NCBI RefSeq assembly: GCF_002924445.1
Contig: NZ_PIGG01000004.1
Span: 62,001-126,000, forward strand
Direction of reading: 5' to 3'
From: Minwuia thermotolerans
Lineage (GTDB): Bacteria; Pseudomonadota; Alphaproteobacteria; Minwuiales; Minwuiaceae
DNA length: 64,000 bases
A model generated the notes under the pieces. It saw only the letters and a list, made by a program, of their open reading frames with translations, was not told where the DNA came from and did no database searches. Positions 28,023 to 39,502 of this stretch are shown here, piece by piece; position 1 is the stretch's first letter, and each line of letters opens with the position of its first letter. A program made the position numbers and the translations under genes.

Positions 28023-28986
28023 TGTCGGCGCGCCGCAACAGGGTCTGCGCGGCGTCGGGGTAGCGGTCCCGCAGCTCGTCGAAGACCGCGCAGGCGTCCT
28101 TGTTCTGGCCCAGCTTGGTCAGCGTCATGCCGAGCTTCAGCAGGTTGTCGGGCGCTTTCGAGCTGCCGCGGTATTTCTTGTAGCCCTCCAGAAAGGCCCC
28201 CGCGGCGCTCTCGTAGTCCTGCTGGACATAATAGGTCTCGCCCAGCCAGTACTGGGCGTTGCCGGCCAGCTCGTGTTCCGGATAGCTGGCAAGGAAGCCG
28301 CTGAAGGCGGACTCGGCCTCGCCGAAGCGCTTCGAGCGCAGCATGTCGAAGGCAGCGTTGTAGGCCTCCTGCGGGGTGCCCCCGGCGGCGGCCGGCGTCT
28401 CGACGGGCCGCGCCGGCGCGGCCAGCGCCGCGCTCTCCGACCCGCCAGCGGCGCCGTTCTCCGCCGGCGCCGGCACGCGCTCCAGCGCCTCCGGCGAGAC
28501 CGTCCCGAGATTGCGCGGACCCGGCGCGACGCCGCCGGCGCTGCTGTTGGAACCGTCGCCGGCCGGACCCTGGCCCGCGGCCGGCGGCGCGCCCCCGCCG
28601 GCGGCAAGATTGCGTTCGATGGCGGTCAGTCGGAAATCGATGTCGGCGACCAGCTTGTCCATGCGGTCGTTCAGCCGCCGCACCGTGAAGTCGATCTCCT
28701 CGAGCCGGTTGGTGAGTTCCCGGATCTCGGTTTCCAGCGCCTGCACCTTCAGCCCGGCAGCCGCCCTGTCATCGCCGGATGGCGGCGCTGTCGCCGCGGC
28801 CCCGGCGCTGTCCGACGGCAGGGGCCTGCCGCCCAGCACATGGGCCTTGAGGTCGTTGATGCTGCGCTCCAGGCGCTGCACCCGGTCCTGCAGCGGCGCG
28901 AGGTCCTGCGCCGACGCCGGGACCGCCGGCAGGGCCAGCATCGCCGCCGCGGCGGCGAGCGCAAAAGGTCGAACAGCGGATATCAT
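27997..28986 (-). CDS. cpoB: Tol-Pal system protein CpoB (YbgF)
   Basis: A 329-residue periplasmic protein: signal peptide (cleavage near PASAQ, about residue 26), an N-terminal coiled coil for trimerisation (LQDRVQRLERSINDLK and LKVQALETEIRELTNRL), a long Ala/Gly/Pro linker, and a C-terminal TPR domain (AYNAAFDMLRSKRFGEAESA, NAQYWLGETYY, KAPDNLLKLGMTLTKLG). It links the Tol-Pal machine to peptidoglycan synthesis. It is the last Tol gene, after pal. Confidence 0.92.
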   Translation of the reverse strand: MISAVRPFALAAAAAMLALPAVPASAQDLAPLQDRVQRLERSINDLKAHVLGGRPLPSDSAGAAATAPPSGDDRAAAGLKVQALETEIRELTNRLEEIDFTVRRLNDRMDKLVADIDFRLTAIERNLAAGGGAPPAAGQGPAGDGSNSSAGGVAPGPRNLGTVSPEALERVPAPAENGAAGGSESAALAAPARPVETPAAAGGTPQEAYNAAFDMLRSKRFGEAESAFSGFLASYPEHELAGNAQYWLGETYYVQQDYESAAGAFLEGYKKYRGSSKAPDNLLKLGMTLTKLGQNKDACAVFDELRDRYPDAAQTLLRRADSERRRAGC

Positions 28987-29084
28987 CGCGTCTCCTTCTT
29001 CGATCGCCCCCCGCGGACCCGCATCCGCGGGCGGGGTCCCTCCCGGCCCCCGCCGCGAATGCGTTCAGCTCGCCTGCCCGTTGG

Positions 29085-29618
29085 TCAGTTGGCGATGACG
29101 GTCACCGCGCGGCGGTTCTGGGCCCAGGCTTCCTCGTTGTGACCCAGCGCCACCGGACGCTCCTTGCCGTAGGAGATCGTGGTGATGCGGCCGGGCGCAA
29201 CGCCGAGGCTGACCAGGTAGTCCTTCACCGAGGTGGCGCGGCGGTCGCCGAGGCCGAGGTTGTACTCGCGGGTGCCGCGCTCGTCGGCATGACCCTCGAT
29301 AACCACGTTCTTCGACGGGAACTGCTGCAGATAGGCTGCCTGGCGGCGCAGGGTTTCGATGTCTTCGGCGTCGAGGTCGTAGCGGTCGAAGTCGAAGAAC
29401 ACGCGGTCGCCCACGTTCAGCACGAAGTGTTCCTGCGTGCCCGGCTGGGGGCCGGCCGGCTGGCTCGGCTCGGCCTGCGGCGCCGGCGCCGGCGCCGCCT
29501 GCGCCTGTCCGCCGCCGGTGTCGCTGGTGGTGGTCACCGGCTCCTCCTCGCCGCAGGCGGCGACGAGGAACAGGGCAGCGGCGAGGCTGCCCATCTTGAT
29601 CAGAAATCGCTGGCGCAT
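29085..29618 (-). CDS. pal: peptidoglycan-associated lipoprotein Pal
   Basis: A 177-residue outer-membrane lipoprotein. Lipobox LVAAC gives a lipidated cysteine near residue 21; a Gln/Ala/Pro linker follows; then an OmpA-like domain with NVVIEGHADERGTREYNLGLGDRRA binding diaminopimelate of peptidoglycan. ATG 29618 was chosen because it puts the lipobox in normal position; GAGGGAGC lies about 10 bases upstream. A 189-base gap separates it from tolB and has no other gene. Confidence 0.95.
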   Translation of the reverse strand: MRQRFLIKMGSLAAALFLVAACGEEEPVTTTSDTGGGQAQAAPAPAPQAEPSQPAGPQPGTQEHFVLNVGDRVFFDFDRYDLDAEDIETLRRQAAYLQQFPSKNVVIEGHADERGTREYNLGLGDRRATSVKDYLVSLGVAPGRITTISYGKERPVALGHNEEAWAQNRRAVTVIAN

Positions 29619-29807
29619 CTTTATTGTTGCTCCCTCATGCTTGACGCCCACGTGACGTCAGGTTGCAGATGCTGTCCGGCGCTTGATTAAGTCACGCGGA
29701 CGCGGACAGTGGCTGCAACATTTAACACCCAAGTTCGCAAAGCAAAACGGCGGAGTTGGGCCGAACCGGCCCTACGGTGTGGCAAATACGTGTCATTCGG
29801 CCCCAAA

Positions 29808-31163
29808 TCAGGGCGACAACGCCGACAGCGGCGACCAGGCGGGGTCCGAGGCGTCCAGCGGCGTCGGCACCTCCCTGAGGTTGCGCCCGGTAAGGTCGAC
29901 CGACCAGAGCTTGACGCTGCCGCCGCGGCCGTCATTGCTGCCGGGCACCTGCCGGAAGAAGATCAGGACGCGGCCGTTCGGCGACCATGTCGGCCCCTCG
30001 TCCAGGAAGCTTTCGGTCAGGATCCGTTCGCCGGTGCCGTCGGGCCGCATCACCCCGATGAAGAAACGCCCGCCCTTCAGCTTGGTGAAGGCGATCAGGT
30101 CGCCGCGCGGCGACCAGACCGGCGTCGCGTAGCGGCCATCGCCAAAGCTGATGCGCTGCACGTTCGAGCCGTCGGCGTTCATGGTGTAGATCTGCTGGCC
30201 GCCGGAACGGTCGGAGTTGAAGGTCACCTGCTGGCCGTCCGGCGACATGCTGGGCGAAGTGTCGATCGCCAGATTGCGCGTCAGCCGCCGCGTCACCCGC
30301 GTGCGCAGGTCCATGATGAAGACGTCGGAATTGCCGCCTTCGGCCATGGAGAACAGCACCCGTTCACCGTCCGGGGAGAAGCGCGGCGCATAGGTCATGC
30401 CCGGGAAGTCGCCCAGGATCTCCTGCTGGCCGGTGTCGATGTTGAACAGGTAGACGCGCGGCTGGTTCTGGAAATACGACATGTAGGTCACGACCTGCTG
30501 CGTCGGCGAGAAGCGCGGCGTCAGCACCAGGTTGGAGCCGTCGGTGAGGAAGCGGTGATTGGCCGAATCCTGGTCCATGATTGCCAGCCGCTTGACCCGG
30601 CGGTCGGGCGGGCCCGATTCGGCGACATAGACGATGCGGGTGTCGAAATAGCCCTCCTCGCCGGTGAGCCGCTTGTAGATGGCGTCGGAAATGATGTGGC
30701 CGATGCGGCGGGCGTTCTCCGGCGAGGTGAAGTAGACGAGGCCGGTGAGCTGGGCTCCTGCGAAGACGTCCCACAGCCGGAACTCCGTCCGCAGCCGCCC
30801 GTCGCTCTCGATGCTGACATTGCCCGCAACGAGGGCCTGGGCCTGGATGGTGCGCCAGTTGCCGAAGTTGGGCCTGACCTGGATGGCGGCCGGCTCCTCC
30901 AGATAGGCGCGCGGGTCGATGACCCGGAACAGGCCCGAGCGGGTCAGGTTGCCCCGGATCACGGAGGCGATCTCCTGGCCCAGTTCGCGCGTCGTGCGGG
31001 TCTCGCCGTGGATGTCGGTGACCGCGATCGGCAGCGGGTCGACATTGGCGCTGGTGACGTCGACCTGAAGCTGCGCGCGGGCCGGCGCCGCAGCCAGCAG
31101 CGCCAGGGCGACAAGCGCCAGCGCCGCGAAGGCCGGAAGGCGTCGAATTCCTGCAATGATCAT
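29808..31163 (-). CDS. tolB: Tol-Pal system beta-propeller protein TolB
   Basis: A 451-residue periplasmic protein with a signal peptide, an N-terminal alpha/beta domain (residues about 30-170) and a six-bladed propeller of WD-like repeats (for example [44 protein letters not shown]). It interacts with Pal and TolA. It overlaps the tolA stop by one base. Confidence 0.95.
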   Translation of the reverse strand: MIIAGIRRLPAFAALALVALALLAAAPARAQLQVDVTSANVDPLPIAVTDIHGETRTTRELGQEIASVIRGNLTRSGLFRVIDPRAYLEEPAAIQVRPNFGNWRTIQAQALVAGNVSIESDGRLRTEFRLWDVFAGAQLTGLVYFTSPENARRIGHIISDAIYKRLTGEEGYFDTRIVYVAESGPPDRRVKRLAIMDQDSANHRFLTDGSNLVLTPRFSPTQQVVTYMSYFQNQPRVYLFNIDTGQQEILGDFPGMTYAPRFSPDGERVLFSMAEGGNSDVFIMDLRTRVTRRLTRNLAIDTSPSMSPDGQQVTFNSDRSGGQQIYTMNADGSNVQRISFGDGRYATPVWSPRGDLIAFTKLKGGRFFIGVMRPDGTGERILTESFLDEGPTWSPNGRVLIFFRQVPGSNDGRGGSVKLWSVDLTGRNLREVPTPLDASDPAWSPLSALSP

Positions 31164-32230
31164 CAGCCGTACATGTCCCTGAGGTTGAAGTTGATCTCGA
31201 TCTCCTGCCAGTCCTGGAACTTCTCCTGCGGCAGGGGCAGCGGCTGCGACTTGTAGACGGCCCGGACGGCGCTGTCGGAGAAGGCGCCGAACACGTCCCG
31301 CGACTGACCCGCGTCGAACCCGTCGATGACGCGGGGCGGCGCCGCCAGCGTGCCGTCGGGTTTGAGGACTATGCTTATCACGACCTGCATGCTCTCGACG
31401 CCGGGCGCCCCGTGGTTCGGGCTCCAGTTCTCCCGCAGCCGGTGTCGCAGGAGGTCCACTTCCGAAACCGATAGTTTCTGATTGAGCCGATTCTGTGACA
31501 CGCCGCCCTCGCCGATGCGGATGTCGGCCAGCTGCCGCCGGTCCTGCTCGCGCGGCCGCGGCGGCTGGCGTTCATCGGCCATGCGGTCGATCTTGGCGGC
31601 CAGCCGGTCGAGATCGAGGCCCTTCTTCTCGGTCTTCTCGGGTGCGGGCTTTGGCGCCGGTTCCGGCGGCGTCGCAGCGGTCTTCTTCTCGGGCTCCGGC
31701 TTCGGGTCGGGCTTCGGTTCCGCCTTCTTCTCCGGCTCCGGCCCGGGCTCGGGCGCCTTCGGCTCCGGCAGAGGCTCGCGCGCCGCCAGCTTCTCGGCCT
31801 CCTCGACCACCTTCTCCTTGGGCGCGACCGCCTTGTCGGCGCGCTCCTCGACCGCCGGGCGCGGCGCGGGCGGCGCCACGGCGACATCGGGTTCCGGCTC
31901 CGGCTCCGGCTCAGGGGCGGGCGGCTCCGGCGCCTCGCGCACCAGGGCGTTGGTGTCGGGCAGGGGCGGCGGCTCCGGCGCCGCGGCAGGCGGCGGGGGC
32001 GGAGGCGGCGGCGGGCTGTCCGGCGCGGTGGCCTGCGGCGGCGGCGGGGCGTCGGTCTTCTCGCCCGCGGTGGCCTGATTGGTTTCCGGGCCGATGGTGG
32101 TCAGTTCGACGGGGATGATGGGGTCGCTCAGCACCTCGGCCGGCGAGTCCAGAAAGGCATAGTCGAGCACCAGCATCACGACCACGAGGACGTGCAGGCC
32201 GAACGAGAATGCGGCGCCCCGGACCATCAC
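31163..32230 (-). CDS. tolA: TolA, envelope-spanning energy transducer
   Basis: A 355-residue protein with one N-terminal membrane helix ([17 protein letters not shown]), a very Pro-rich then charged [17 protein letters not shown] middle region that spans the periplasm, and a C-terminal TonB/TolA-like domain ([42 protein letters not shown]). The middle is proline-rich rather than the alanine/lysine helix of E. coli, common in alphaproteobacteria. Confidence 0.88.
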   Translation of the reverse strand: MMVRGAAFSFGLHVLVVVMLVLDYAFLDSPAEVLSDPIIPVELTTIGPETNQATAGEKTDAPPPPQATAPDSPPPPPPPPPAAAPEPPPLPDTNALVREAPEPPAPEPEPEPEPDVAVAPPAPRPAVEERADKAVAPKEKVVEEAEKLAAREPLPEPKAPEPGPEPEKKAEPKPDPKPEPEKKTAATPPEPAPKPAPEKTEKKGLDLDRLAAKIDRMADERQPPRPREQDRRQLADIRIGEGGVSQNRLNQKLSVSEVDLLRHRLRENWSPNHGAPGVESMQVVISIVLKPDGTLAAPPRVIDGFDAGQSRDVFGAFSDSAVRAVYKSQPLPLPQEKFQDWQEIEINFNLRDMYG

Positions 32231-32240
32231 GCCTCCCGCA

Positions 32241-32677
<437 letters not shown>

Positions 32678-32678
<1 letters not shown>

Positions 32679-33409
32679 CAGCGGCTCTCCCCTTCGTCGA
32701 GCTGGCGCGACATGATCGCCGAGAACTCGCCTGCGAAGCCCTCCAGCCGGGTGGCGTAGCGGGCGATGTCATTGGCGAACTTGTTGTAGGCGACGGTCGC
32801 GGGGATGGCGGCGACGAGACCCAGCGCCGTGGCGAACAGGGCCTCGGCGATGCCCGGCGCGACCACCGCCAGAGAGGTGTTGTTGGTCGCCGCGATGGAC
32901 TGGAAACTGTCCATGATGCCCCAGACGGTGCCGAACAGGCCGAGGAACGGAGCGGTCGAGCCGACGGTCGCCAGCACGCCCAGATAGCGCTCCAGGCGGT
33001 CGACCTCCCGGTCGATGGAGATGCGCATGACCTGGCTGATGCGGTCCTGCAGGCCAGCGCGGAGCTTGTCGGTCCGGGCCAGGCCGCGTTCGGCGGTGCG
33101 CCGCCACTCCCGCATCGCCCCGGCGAACAGCACCGCCATCGGGTGGGAGGCATTGGCGCCGATCTCGTCGTAGAGCTTTTCCAGGCTGCCCCCCGACCAG
33201 AACAGGCGCTCGAACTCGTCGGCCTGCTTCTGCACCCGGCGGTAGCGGACCCACTTCTCGAAGATGATGGCCCAGCACCAGATCGAGGCGACCAGCAGCG
33301 CCAGCATCACGATCTGCACGACGATGTCGGCGCGCAGGAACAGCGACCACATCGACAGATCCACCTCGGCGGCCCCCGCGAATTGCCGGGCGATGACGTC
33401 TTCGTTCAT
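32678..33409 (-). CDS. tolQ: TolQ, MotA/TolQ/ExbB proton-channel protein
   Basis: A 243-residue protein with three membrane helices (about 23-46, 143-163 and 178-198). GLFGTVWGIMDSF and ALFATALGLVAAIPATVAYNKF are the conserved channel segments. ATG 33409 is preferred because GGAAGAATC lies just upstream; the ORF extends to 33457 inside ybgC. It overlaps ybgC by 4 bases. Confidence 0.95.
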
Positions 33410-33867
33410 GTTGATTCTTCCCTGCCGTTTCCTGTCAGGCGTTCCATCGCGGCGCAAATCGCGGGCGGAATGCGCCGGGGCCTTCCGTCGAGACCGATAA
33501 ATGCCGCACGTACATGGGCCCGGACAAGGGGGGCCCCAAGCCGGGAGATATCCTGCCGCAGCGCGATCGTCGCGCCCTTCAGCGCATCGAGGCGCGTGGT
33601 CACCAAAAGGTCATCGTCCAGCCGCGCCGGACGCAGATATTCGACCTTCACGTCGCGGACGGCGAACATCGCGCCGTCGCGCCAGATCGCGGCCTGGTCG
33701 ACGCCGATCAGGCGCAGCATGTCGGAGCGCGCGCGCTCGGCGAATTTCAGATAGTTGGCGTAGTAGACGATGCCGCCGGCGTCCGTGTCCTCCCAGTAGA
33801 CGCGGACGGGAAACAGGTGGGCGTCGGCCTCGACCCGGCCCAGCGCTGCCGCTGCCGGCTCAGCCAT
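33406..33867 (-). CDS. ybgC: Tol-Pal-associated acyl-CoA thioesterase YbgC
   Basis: A 153-residue hot-dog-fold thioesterase. [25 protein letters not shown] carries the catalytic aspartate; [16 protein letters not shown] is typical. It is the head of the tol cluster and overlaps ruvB by 8 bases. Confidence 0.93.
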   Translation of the reverse strand: MAEPAAAALGRVEADAHLFPVRVYWEDTDAGGIVYYANYLKFAERARSDMLRLIGVDQAAIWRDGAMFAVRDVKVEYLRPARLDDDLLVTTRLDALKGATIALRQDISRLGAPLVRAHVRAAFIGLDGRPRRIPPAICAAMERLTGNGREEST

Positions 33868-34912
33868 CGCCGCCGTCCAGCATGTCCATCTGCCCCGGCA
33901 TGGCCGATTGCGGCGCCGCGAGTCCCAGATGCGTCCAGGCGGCGGCGGTCATCATCCGCCCGCGCGGGGTGCGCACCACCAGCGCCTGCTGGATCAGATA
34001 GGGCTCGATGATGTCCTCGATGGCGTCGCGCGGCTCCGACAGGGCGGCGGCGAGGTTGTCGACGCCGACCGGCCCGCCGCCATAGTTCTCCGCCATGCAG
34101 CGCAGATAGCGCCGGTCCATGGCGTCGAGGCCAGCCTCGTCGACCTCAAGGCGCTTCAGCGCCGCGTCAGCCTTCGGCGCGTCCACTTCGTCCGCGCCGG
34201 CGACAGCGGCGAAGTCCCGCACCCGCCGGAGCAGCCGTCCGGCGACGCGCGGCGTGCCGCGGGCCCGTCGGGCGATCTCGGCGGCGCCGTCGGCGGTGAG
34301 CTTCAGCCCCAGCACCCGGGCGCCGCGGCGGACGATCTGCTCCAGCTCGGCAGGCGCGTAGAACTCCAGCCGGCAGGGAATGCCGAAGCGGTCGCGCAGC
34401 GGCGTGGTCAGCAGGCCCGAGCGCGTCGTCGCCGCCACCAGCGTGAACGGCGGCAGATCGATCTTCACCGAGCGCGCGGCCGGCCCCTCGCCGATCACCA
34501 GATCGAGCTGAAAATCCTCCATGGCGGGATATAGAATCTCTTCTACGGCAGGATTAAGGCGGTGCACCTCGTCGATGAACAGGACGTCGCGCGCCTCCAG
34601 GTTGGTCAGGATGGCCGCGAGGTCGCCGGCGCGGGCGATCACCGGACCGGAGGTGGCGCGGAAGTTCACGCCGAGTTCGCGGGCGACGATCTGCGCCAGC
34701 GTCGTCTTGCCGAGGCCGGGCGGACCGAAGAACAGGGTGTGGTCCATGGCTTCGCCCCGGGCGCGGGCGGCGTCGATGAAGACGCGCAGGTTCTCGCGCA
34801 CCTTCTGCTGGCCGATGAAATCGGTGAGTTCCAGCGGCCTGAGGCCGATCTCGCCGCCGTCCTCCGGGCGCTGCTCGCCCGTCACCAGCCGCTCGCCCTC
34901 GGCGCCGCTCAC
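33860..34912 (-). CDS. ruvB: Holliday junction branch migration ATPase RuvB
   Basis: A 350-residue AAA+ motor. Walker [14 protein letters not shown], Walker [11 protein letters not shown], sensor [13 protein letters not shown] and the winged-helix C-terminus ([18 protein letters not shown]) are intact. Overlaps ruvA by 4 bases. Confidence 0.97.
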   Translation of the reverse strand: MSGAEGERLVTGEQRPEDGGEIGLRPLELTDFIGQQKVRENLRVFIDAARARGEAMDHTLFFGPPGLGKTTLAQIVARELGVNFRATSGPVIARAGDLAAILTNLEARDVLFIDEVHRLNPAVEEILYPAMEDFQLDLVIGEGPAARSVKIDLPPFTLVAATTRSGLLTTPLRDRFGIPCRLEFYAPAELEQIVRRGARVLGLKLTADGAAEIARRARGTPRVAGRLLRRVRDFAAVAGADEVDAPKADAALKRLEVDEAGLDAMDRRYLRCMAENYGGGPVGVDNLAAALSEPRDAIEDIIEPYLIQQALVVRTPRGRMMTAAAWTHLGLAAPQSAMPGQMDMLDGGDG

Positions 34913-35517
34913 CGCGCCAGCTCCTTCAGCCCGGCGGTGATCAGGGCCTCGACGGTGGCGTCCTCGCCGGCGATGGCCGCGCCGCGCAGCACCGCCGCCT
35001 CGGCCTCGGCCCGGCGGTAGCCCAGATTGACCAGCGCCGAGGCCGCGTCGCCCGCCGCGCCGCCGACCGGGGCCGCGCCCGGAGCCGCACCGGCCTGCGC
35101 CGGCCGGGCGGGCAGGGCGCCGACCTTGTCCTTCAGTTCGCTGGCGATGCGCTGCGCCAGGCGCTTGCCGACGCCCGGCGCGCGGGTGATCGTGGCGACG
35201 TCACCGGACGCGATGGCCATGCGGATGTCGTCGGCGGCCAGCGCCGAGAGGATCTGCAGCGTCACCTTCGCGCCCACGCCCTGGACGGTCTGCAGCAGGC
35301 CGAACAGCTCCTTCTCGGCGCGGTCGGCGAAGCCGTAGAGGTGAATGTGATCCTCGCGGACATGGGTCTCGACCTGGATGGCGACCGCATCGCCCTCCGT
35401 CCCCAGCGCCGCCAGGGTGCGGGCCGAGCAGAACACCAGATAGCCCACGCCGCCGACGTCGATCACCGCGTGATCGGCGCCGATCCGGTCGAGAATTCCC
35501 TTGAGGCTGGCGATCAT
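34909..35517 (-). CDS. ruvA: Holliday junction branch migration protein RuvA
   Basis: A 202-residue DNA-binding protein: OB-fold N-terminus ([23 protein letters not shown]), HhH motifs [16 protein letters not shown] and [23 protein letters not shown], an Ala/Gly linker and a C-terminal UBA-like domain that contacts RuvB. Confidence 0.96.
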   Translation of the reverse strand: MIASLKGILDRIGADHAVIDVGGVGYLVFCSARTLAALGTEGDAVAIQVETHVREDHIHLYGFADRAEKELFGLLQTVQGVGAKVTLQILSALAADDIRMAIASGDVATITRAPGVGKRLAQRIASELKDKVGALPARPAQAGAAPGAAPVGGAAGDAASALVNLGYRRAEAEAAVLRGAAIAGEDATVEALITAGLKELAR

Positions 35518-35566
35518 GGCGGGCGGCGGTCCGGGGATGATTCGGTATCGGGCCGTTGTAGCAGAT

Positions 35567-36070
35567 TCAGCGCGGCAGCGCAGATGGCGTCGGTCCCGTA
35601 CCGTGATGGGCGTGGCAGATGGCGCAGGCCAGCGCGTCGGTGGCGTGTTCGTTGGTCAGCCGCGCGCCGGGCAGCAGCGTCTTCACCATCAGGTGGATCT
35701 GGTCCTTGTGCGCATGGCCGGTGCCGACCACGGCCTTCTTGACCGCATTGGGGGCGTATTCGGTCACCGGCAGGCCGTTCAGGGAGGCGACCAGCAGCGA
35801 GACGCCGCGCGCCTGACCCAGCTTCAGAGTCGAGGTCGGGTTCTTGTTGACGAAGGTCTCCTCGACCGCCGCCGCGTCGGGCCGCCATTCGGCGATCACC
35901 GCCTGCAGGCCGTCGTGGAGCTGCACCAGCCGCTCGGCGAGGCTGCCCTTCGGGTCGGAGGCGACCGAGCCGTCGGCGACCCAGATCAGCCGGTTGCCCT
36001 CCACATCGACCACGCCCCAGCCGGTGTGACGCAGGCCGGGATCCAGGCCGATCAGCCGCAGCCGGGTCAT
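35567..36070 (-). CDS. ruvC: Holliday junction endonuclease RuvC
   Basis: A 167-residue RNase H-fold resolvase. Acidic residues of the active site are visible in [12 protein letters not shown] (near residue 7), [10 protein letters not shown], and [17 protein letters not shown] 36070 gives the normal length; AAGGATGAT lies upstream. It starts just after the yebC stop. Confidence 0.96.
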   Translation of the reverse strand: MTRLRLIGLDPGLRHTGWGVVDVEGNRLIWVADGSVASDPKGSLAERLVQLHDGLQAVIAEWRPDAAAVEETFVNKNPTSTLKLGQARGVSLLVASLNGLPVTEYAPNAVKKAVVGTGHAHKDQIHLMVKTLLPGARLTNEHATDALACAICHAHHGTGPTPSALPR

Positions 36071-36071
36071 A

Positions 36072-36821
36072 TCATCCTTCCAGCCGGGCCATGACCTCGT
36101 CGGAAACCTCGAAATTGGCGTGCACCTTCTGGACGTCGTCATTGTCGTCCAGGGCGTCGACCAGCTTCAGCAGGGTGCCGGCCTTCTCCTCGTCGACCTC
36201 GACGGTGTTCTGCGGCCGCCATTCCAGGCCGGCCCGCCCGGCCTCGCCGAATTCCGCCTCCAGCGCCTCGCGGACGTCGTTGAAGGCTTCCACGGCGGTG
36301 ATCACCTCGAAGCCATCCTCGCCGGCGACCACGTCGTCGGCGCCGGCCTCGACCGCCGTTTCGAACAGGGCCTCCATCCGGGCGGCGGCGGCCGGGTACT
36401 CGATCACGCCCACATGGTCGAACATGAAGGAGACCGAGTTGGTCTCGCCCAGGCTGCCGCCGTGCTTGGAGAAGGCGGAGCGGACCTCGGAGGCGGTGCG
36501 GTTGCGGTTGTCGGTCAGCGCCTCGACGATCAGCGCCACGCCGCCCGGTCCGTAGCCCTCATAGCGGATGTTCTCGAAGGTATCGGCGGCGCCGTCGCCC
36601 GTCGCGCGCTTGATGGCGCGGTCGATGTTGTCGTTGGGCATGTTTTCCTTGCGGGCGGCGGCGATGGCCGCGCGCAGGCGCGGATTGGCGGTCGGGTCGT
36701 CGCCGGATTCCTTCACCGACACGGTGATCTCCCGCGCCAGCTTGGTGAACACCCTGGCGCGCTTCGCGTCCTGCGCGCCCTTGCGGTACATGATGTTCTT
36801 GAACTGTGAATGGCCCGCCAT
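36072..36821 (-). CDS. yebC: YebC/PmpR-family regulator or translation factor
   Basis: A 249-residue protein: [21 protein letters not shown], the [16 protein letters not shown] helix and [13 protein letters not shown]. Recent work places YebC-type proteins either as transcription factors or as factors helping translation of proline stretches. yebC-ruvC-ruvA-ruvB is the usual order. ATG 36821 was chosen over 36839. Confidence 0.95.
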   Translation of the reverse strand: MAGHSQFKNIMYRKGAQDAKRARVFTKLAREITVSVKESGDDPTANPRLRAAIAAARKENMPNDNIDRAIKRATGDGAADTFENIRYEGYGPGGVALIVEALTDNRNRTASEVRSAFSKHGGSLGETNSVSFMFDHVGVIEYPAAAARMEALFETAVEAGADDVVAGEDGFEVITAVEAFNDVREALEAEFGEAGRAGLEWRPQNTVEVDEEKAGTLLKLVDALDDNDDVQKVHANFEVSDEVMARLEG

Positions 36822-36900
36822 GGCGGCCTCCGTGCTCACGATAGGTTCGGTGGAGCGCTTCTTTTCAGCCTTTTCCCGCCGCGGTCAAGCCCGGCCGCGC

Positions 36901-37878
36901 TCAGCGCGCACCCGCTGTGGCGTCCAGCCAGTCCAGTGCGGCGTCGACGACCTCTTCCGTTGTCGCGGGGCTCATGATATCGCCGGCGATGACATGATGG
37001 CTGGGACCGGCGGCGCCGGGCACGTCGATCCAGCGCTTCGGCCCGCCCCAGCGGTCGAAGACCCGCCGCGTCGCCGCCGGATCGACCACCTTGTCGTCGG
37101 GGGAGTGGAACACGAGCAGCGGCGTCCCGGCCCGGCCGTGGTCCTCCGCGGCGACGTGCTTCACCAGCGCCGCCATGGGCAGCAGCGCCACGGTCGGGTA
37201 GCGCGTCTGCCAGTGCCGCTCCACCTCGTCATTCTCGGCGCCCGTGTCGCGCTCCCGCCCGAAGGCGAGCGGCAGGAGCCGGCGCGCCCACGGCAGGGTG
37301 AGCGCGGCGGCGGCCTTCGAGCGGACGCCGAAATTGGGCGAGACGAAGATCAGCGCCCGGACGCCAGCCATGTGATCGCCCGTCACGGCATGATGGGTCA
37401 CCGCGGTGGCGCCGGTGGAGGTGGCGATGACGATGACCTTCTCGCCGATGCGCCGGCCGACCTCCAGGGCCTCGGCGACGTCATCCAGCCAGTCGCCGGC
37501 CTCCGCCTCCGCCATGGCCGCGCCGGTGCGGCCATGGCCGGCCAGCCGGGTATAGAACAGGTTCGCCCCCAGCGCCGCGGCGATGCGGTCGGGGACGGGA
37601 CGGATCTCCGCCTTGCTGGCCGAGAAGCCATGGACGTAGACCACCGCCCATTCGGTGCGCGCCGGCGCCGCCGGGTCGCGCCAGACGATCTCCCTGGCCT
37701 GGCCCGCACGGATGTCGCGGAAGCGCGCCTCGGACGCCGCGAGCGCCGCCGCCGGATCGGCGCCCAGGTCCGCAGGCCGGAAGCCGATGGCGGTGCGCAC
37801 CCGCTCCCGCGCGCCCAGCAGGAAGGCAAGGGCCAGCAGCAGAACGATGGCGAGCAGGACGTAGAGGAGCGGCTTCAT
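36901..37878 (-). CDS. alpha/beta hydrolase, membrane-anchored
   Basis: A 325-residue hydrolase with an N-terminal membrane anchor (LYVLLAIVLLLALAFLLGA). YVHGFSASKAE is the oxyanion-side HG motif, the nucleophile serine is probably in IATSTGATAV, the acid in HSPDDKVVDP and the histidine in SHHVIAGD. Resembles carboxylesterases/lysophospholipases. Single gene; divergent from the DUF6134 gene. Start chosen as ATG 37878, where the anchor begins. Confidence 0.82.
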   Translation of the reverse strand: MKPLLYVLLAIVLLLALAFLLGARERVRTAIGFRPADLGADPAAALAASEARFRDIRAGQAREIVWRDPAAPARTEWAVVYVHGFSASKAEIRPVPDRIAAALGANLFYTRLAGHGRTGAAMAEAEAGDWLDDVAEALEVGRRIGEKVIVIATSTGATAVTHHAVTGDHMAGVRALIFVSPNFGVRSKAAAALTLPWARRLLPLAFGRERDTGAENDEVERHWQTRYPTVALLPMAALVKHVAAEDHGRAGTPLLVFHSPDDKVVDPAATRRVFDRWGGPKRWIDVPGAAGPSHHVIAGDIMSPATTEEVVDAALDWLDATAGAR

Positions 37879-38033
37879 TCGGCGGTCCGGCGGGCGGGGA
37901 AAGCTCTCCGGCCAGCAGACCACGCGCCGCCCGCGGCGGCAAGGCCGACAGGGCCCGTGATCCACGCCTTGCGCCGGCGCGTAGGCTTCGCATATGCGGG
38001 ATCAGATCCCCGCGCGCCGCAGGAGTATCCATC

Positions 38034-38738
38034 GTGCCGTCCGGAATGAAGAGCTTGGCCGCCGCCCTGGTGCTCGCGCTTGCGCCGGCGGGGCCCGCGG
38101 CGGCTGCGGCGCCGGCCGATTTCGACCCGCTGAAGGCCTATGGCGAGCGCATCGTCTTCGACGTCTATCGCGGCGAGGACCGGATCGGCCAGCATGTCGT
38201 CCGCTTCACGCGCGACGGCGGGAACCTGGGGGTCAGGGCGCAGTTCAACGCGGCGGTCAAGATGATCGGCTTCACCGTGTTCCGCTTCGACTACCGCTCG
38301 GACGCGTCCTGGCGCGACGGTGCGCTGCTCGACCTTACGGCCAGCACCAATGACGACGGCGACCGCCGCACGGTGCGGGTCGACCGCCGGAACGGTCGGC
38401 TGGTGGTCAGCGGCCCGGACGGCGCCGAGACCACCGATCAGGGCGTCTTTCCCAGCAATCACTGGCATCCCGGCGCGGTGACCGGCTCGCGGCTGATCAA
38501 CACGCTGACCGGCGACGTCGCCGAGGTGCGCGTCAGCCGCGTCGGCCAGGAGCGGGTCGCCACCAACGCCGGACCGGTCGAGGCCACCCGCTACCGCTTC
38601 GACGGCGATCTGCGCGACATCGACGTCTGGTACGACGGGGACGGCCGCTGGGTGAAACTGCGTTTCAGGGAGAATGGCAGCGTCATCGACTATCGCTGCG
38701 TGCAGTGCGTCAACGGCCCCCGGATGGCCCGCGAATGA
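38034..38738 (+). CDS. DUF6134 protein, secreted
   Basis: A 234-residue exported protein: signal peptide ending around PAAAAAP (near residue 27), then a beta-rich DUF6134 domain (IVFDVYRGEDRIGQHVVRF, FRFDYRSDASWRDG, GVFPSNHWHP, LINTLTGDV) and a conserved YRCVQC end. GTG 38034 is favoured by AGGAG 8 bases upstream; ATG 38046 is also possible. Its stop overlaps the start of the SDR gene by 4 bases, so they are one operon. Confidence 0.78.
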   Translation: MPSGMKSLAAALVLALAPAGPAAAAAPADFDPLKAYGERIVFDVYRGEDRIGQHVVRFTRDGGNLGVRAQFNAAVKMIGFTVFRFDYRSDASWRDGALLDLTASTNDDGDRRTVRVDRRNGRLVVSGPDGAETTDQGVFPSNHWHPGAVTGSRLINTLTGDVAEVRVSRVGQERVATNAGPVEATRYRFDGDLRDIDVWYDGDGRWVKLRFRENGSVIDYRCVQCVNGPRMARE

Positions 38739-39502
38739 GCGCCATCGTCTGGATTACGGGCGCCAGTTCGGGGCTGGGGCGGCAGGCGGCGCTGGAATTC
38801 GCCCGCCGCGGCTACCGCGTCGCCGCCACCGCGCGCAGCGAGGACAGGCTGCAGGAACTGGCCGCGGAGGCCGATGGCCTGCTGGGCGACATCACGGCCT
38901 GGCCCGGTGACGTCACCGACGAGGCGCGGATGACGGCGGTGATCGAGGCGGTCGAGCGGGACCTCGGCCCCATCGGCATCGCCATCCTCAACGCCGGCAT
39001 CTACCGGCCCATGACGGTCGATGATTTCGACCCGGAGGCGCTGGCGCAGACCTTCGAGGTCAACGTGATGGGCGTCGCGCGGCCGCTGCGCCCGCTGCTG
39101 GCGCGGATGACCGCGCGCGGCGCGGGCAGGATCTATCCCACCGCTTCGCTGTCGGGCTATATCGGCCTGCCCATGGCCTCCGCATACGGGATGAGCAAGG
39201 CCGGGCTGATCAACATGGCCGAGGCGCTGCACACGGAGCTGAAGCCGAAGGGCGTGCATTTCGGCATCATCGTGCCGGGCTTCGTCGAGACGCCGCTGTC
39301 GGCGAAGAACGACTTTCCCATGCCCTTCCTGATGCCCGTCGACAAGGCGGCGCGCGCCCTCGCCGACGGCGTGCTGGACGGCCGGTTCGAGGTCGCGTTC
39401 CCGCTCCCCTTCGTCCTGATCATGAAAGCGCTGAGGTGCCTGCCCTATGGACTCGCTCTCCCCCTCATCCGCCGGGCCACCCGCGGACGCCGCCAGGCTT
39501 GA
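38735..39502 (+). CDS. short-chain dehydrogenase/reductase (SDR)
   Basis: A 255-residue SDR. NAD(P)-binding GASSGLGRQAALEF near residue 8, NAGIYRP, catalytic YGMSK (Tyr/Lys) with serine in TASLSGYIG, and a long basic C-terminal tail. Starts within the stop codon of the DUF6134 gene (ATGA). Substrate unknown. Confidence 0.9.
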   Translation: MSAIVWITGASSGLGRQAALEFARRGYRVAATARSEDRLQELAAEADGLLGDITAWPGDVTDEARMTAVIEAVERDLGPIGIAILNAGIYRPMTVDDFDPEALAQTFEVNVMGVARPLRPLLARMTARGAGRIYPTASLSGYIGLPMASAYGMSKAGLINMAEALHTELKPKGVHFGIIVPGFVETPLSAKNDFPMPFLMPVDKAARALADGVLDGRFEVAFPLPFVLIMKALRCLPYGLALPLIRRATRGRRQA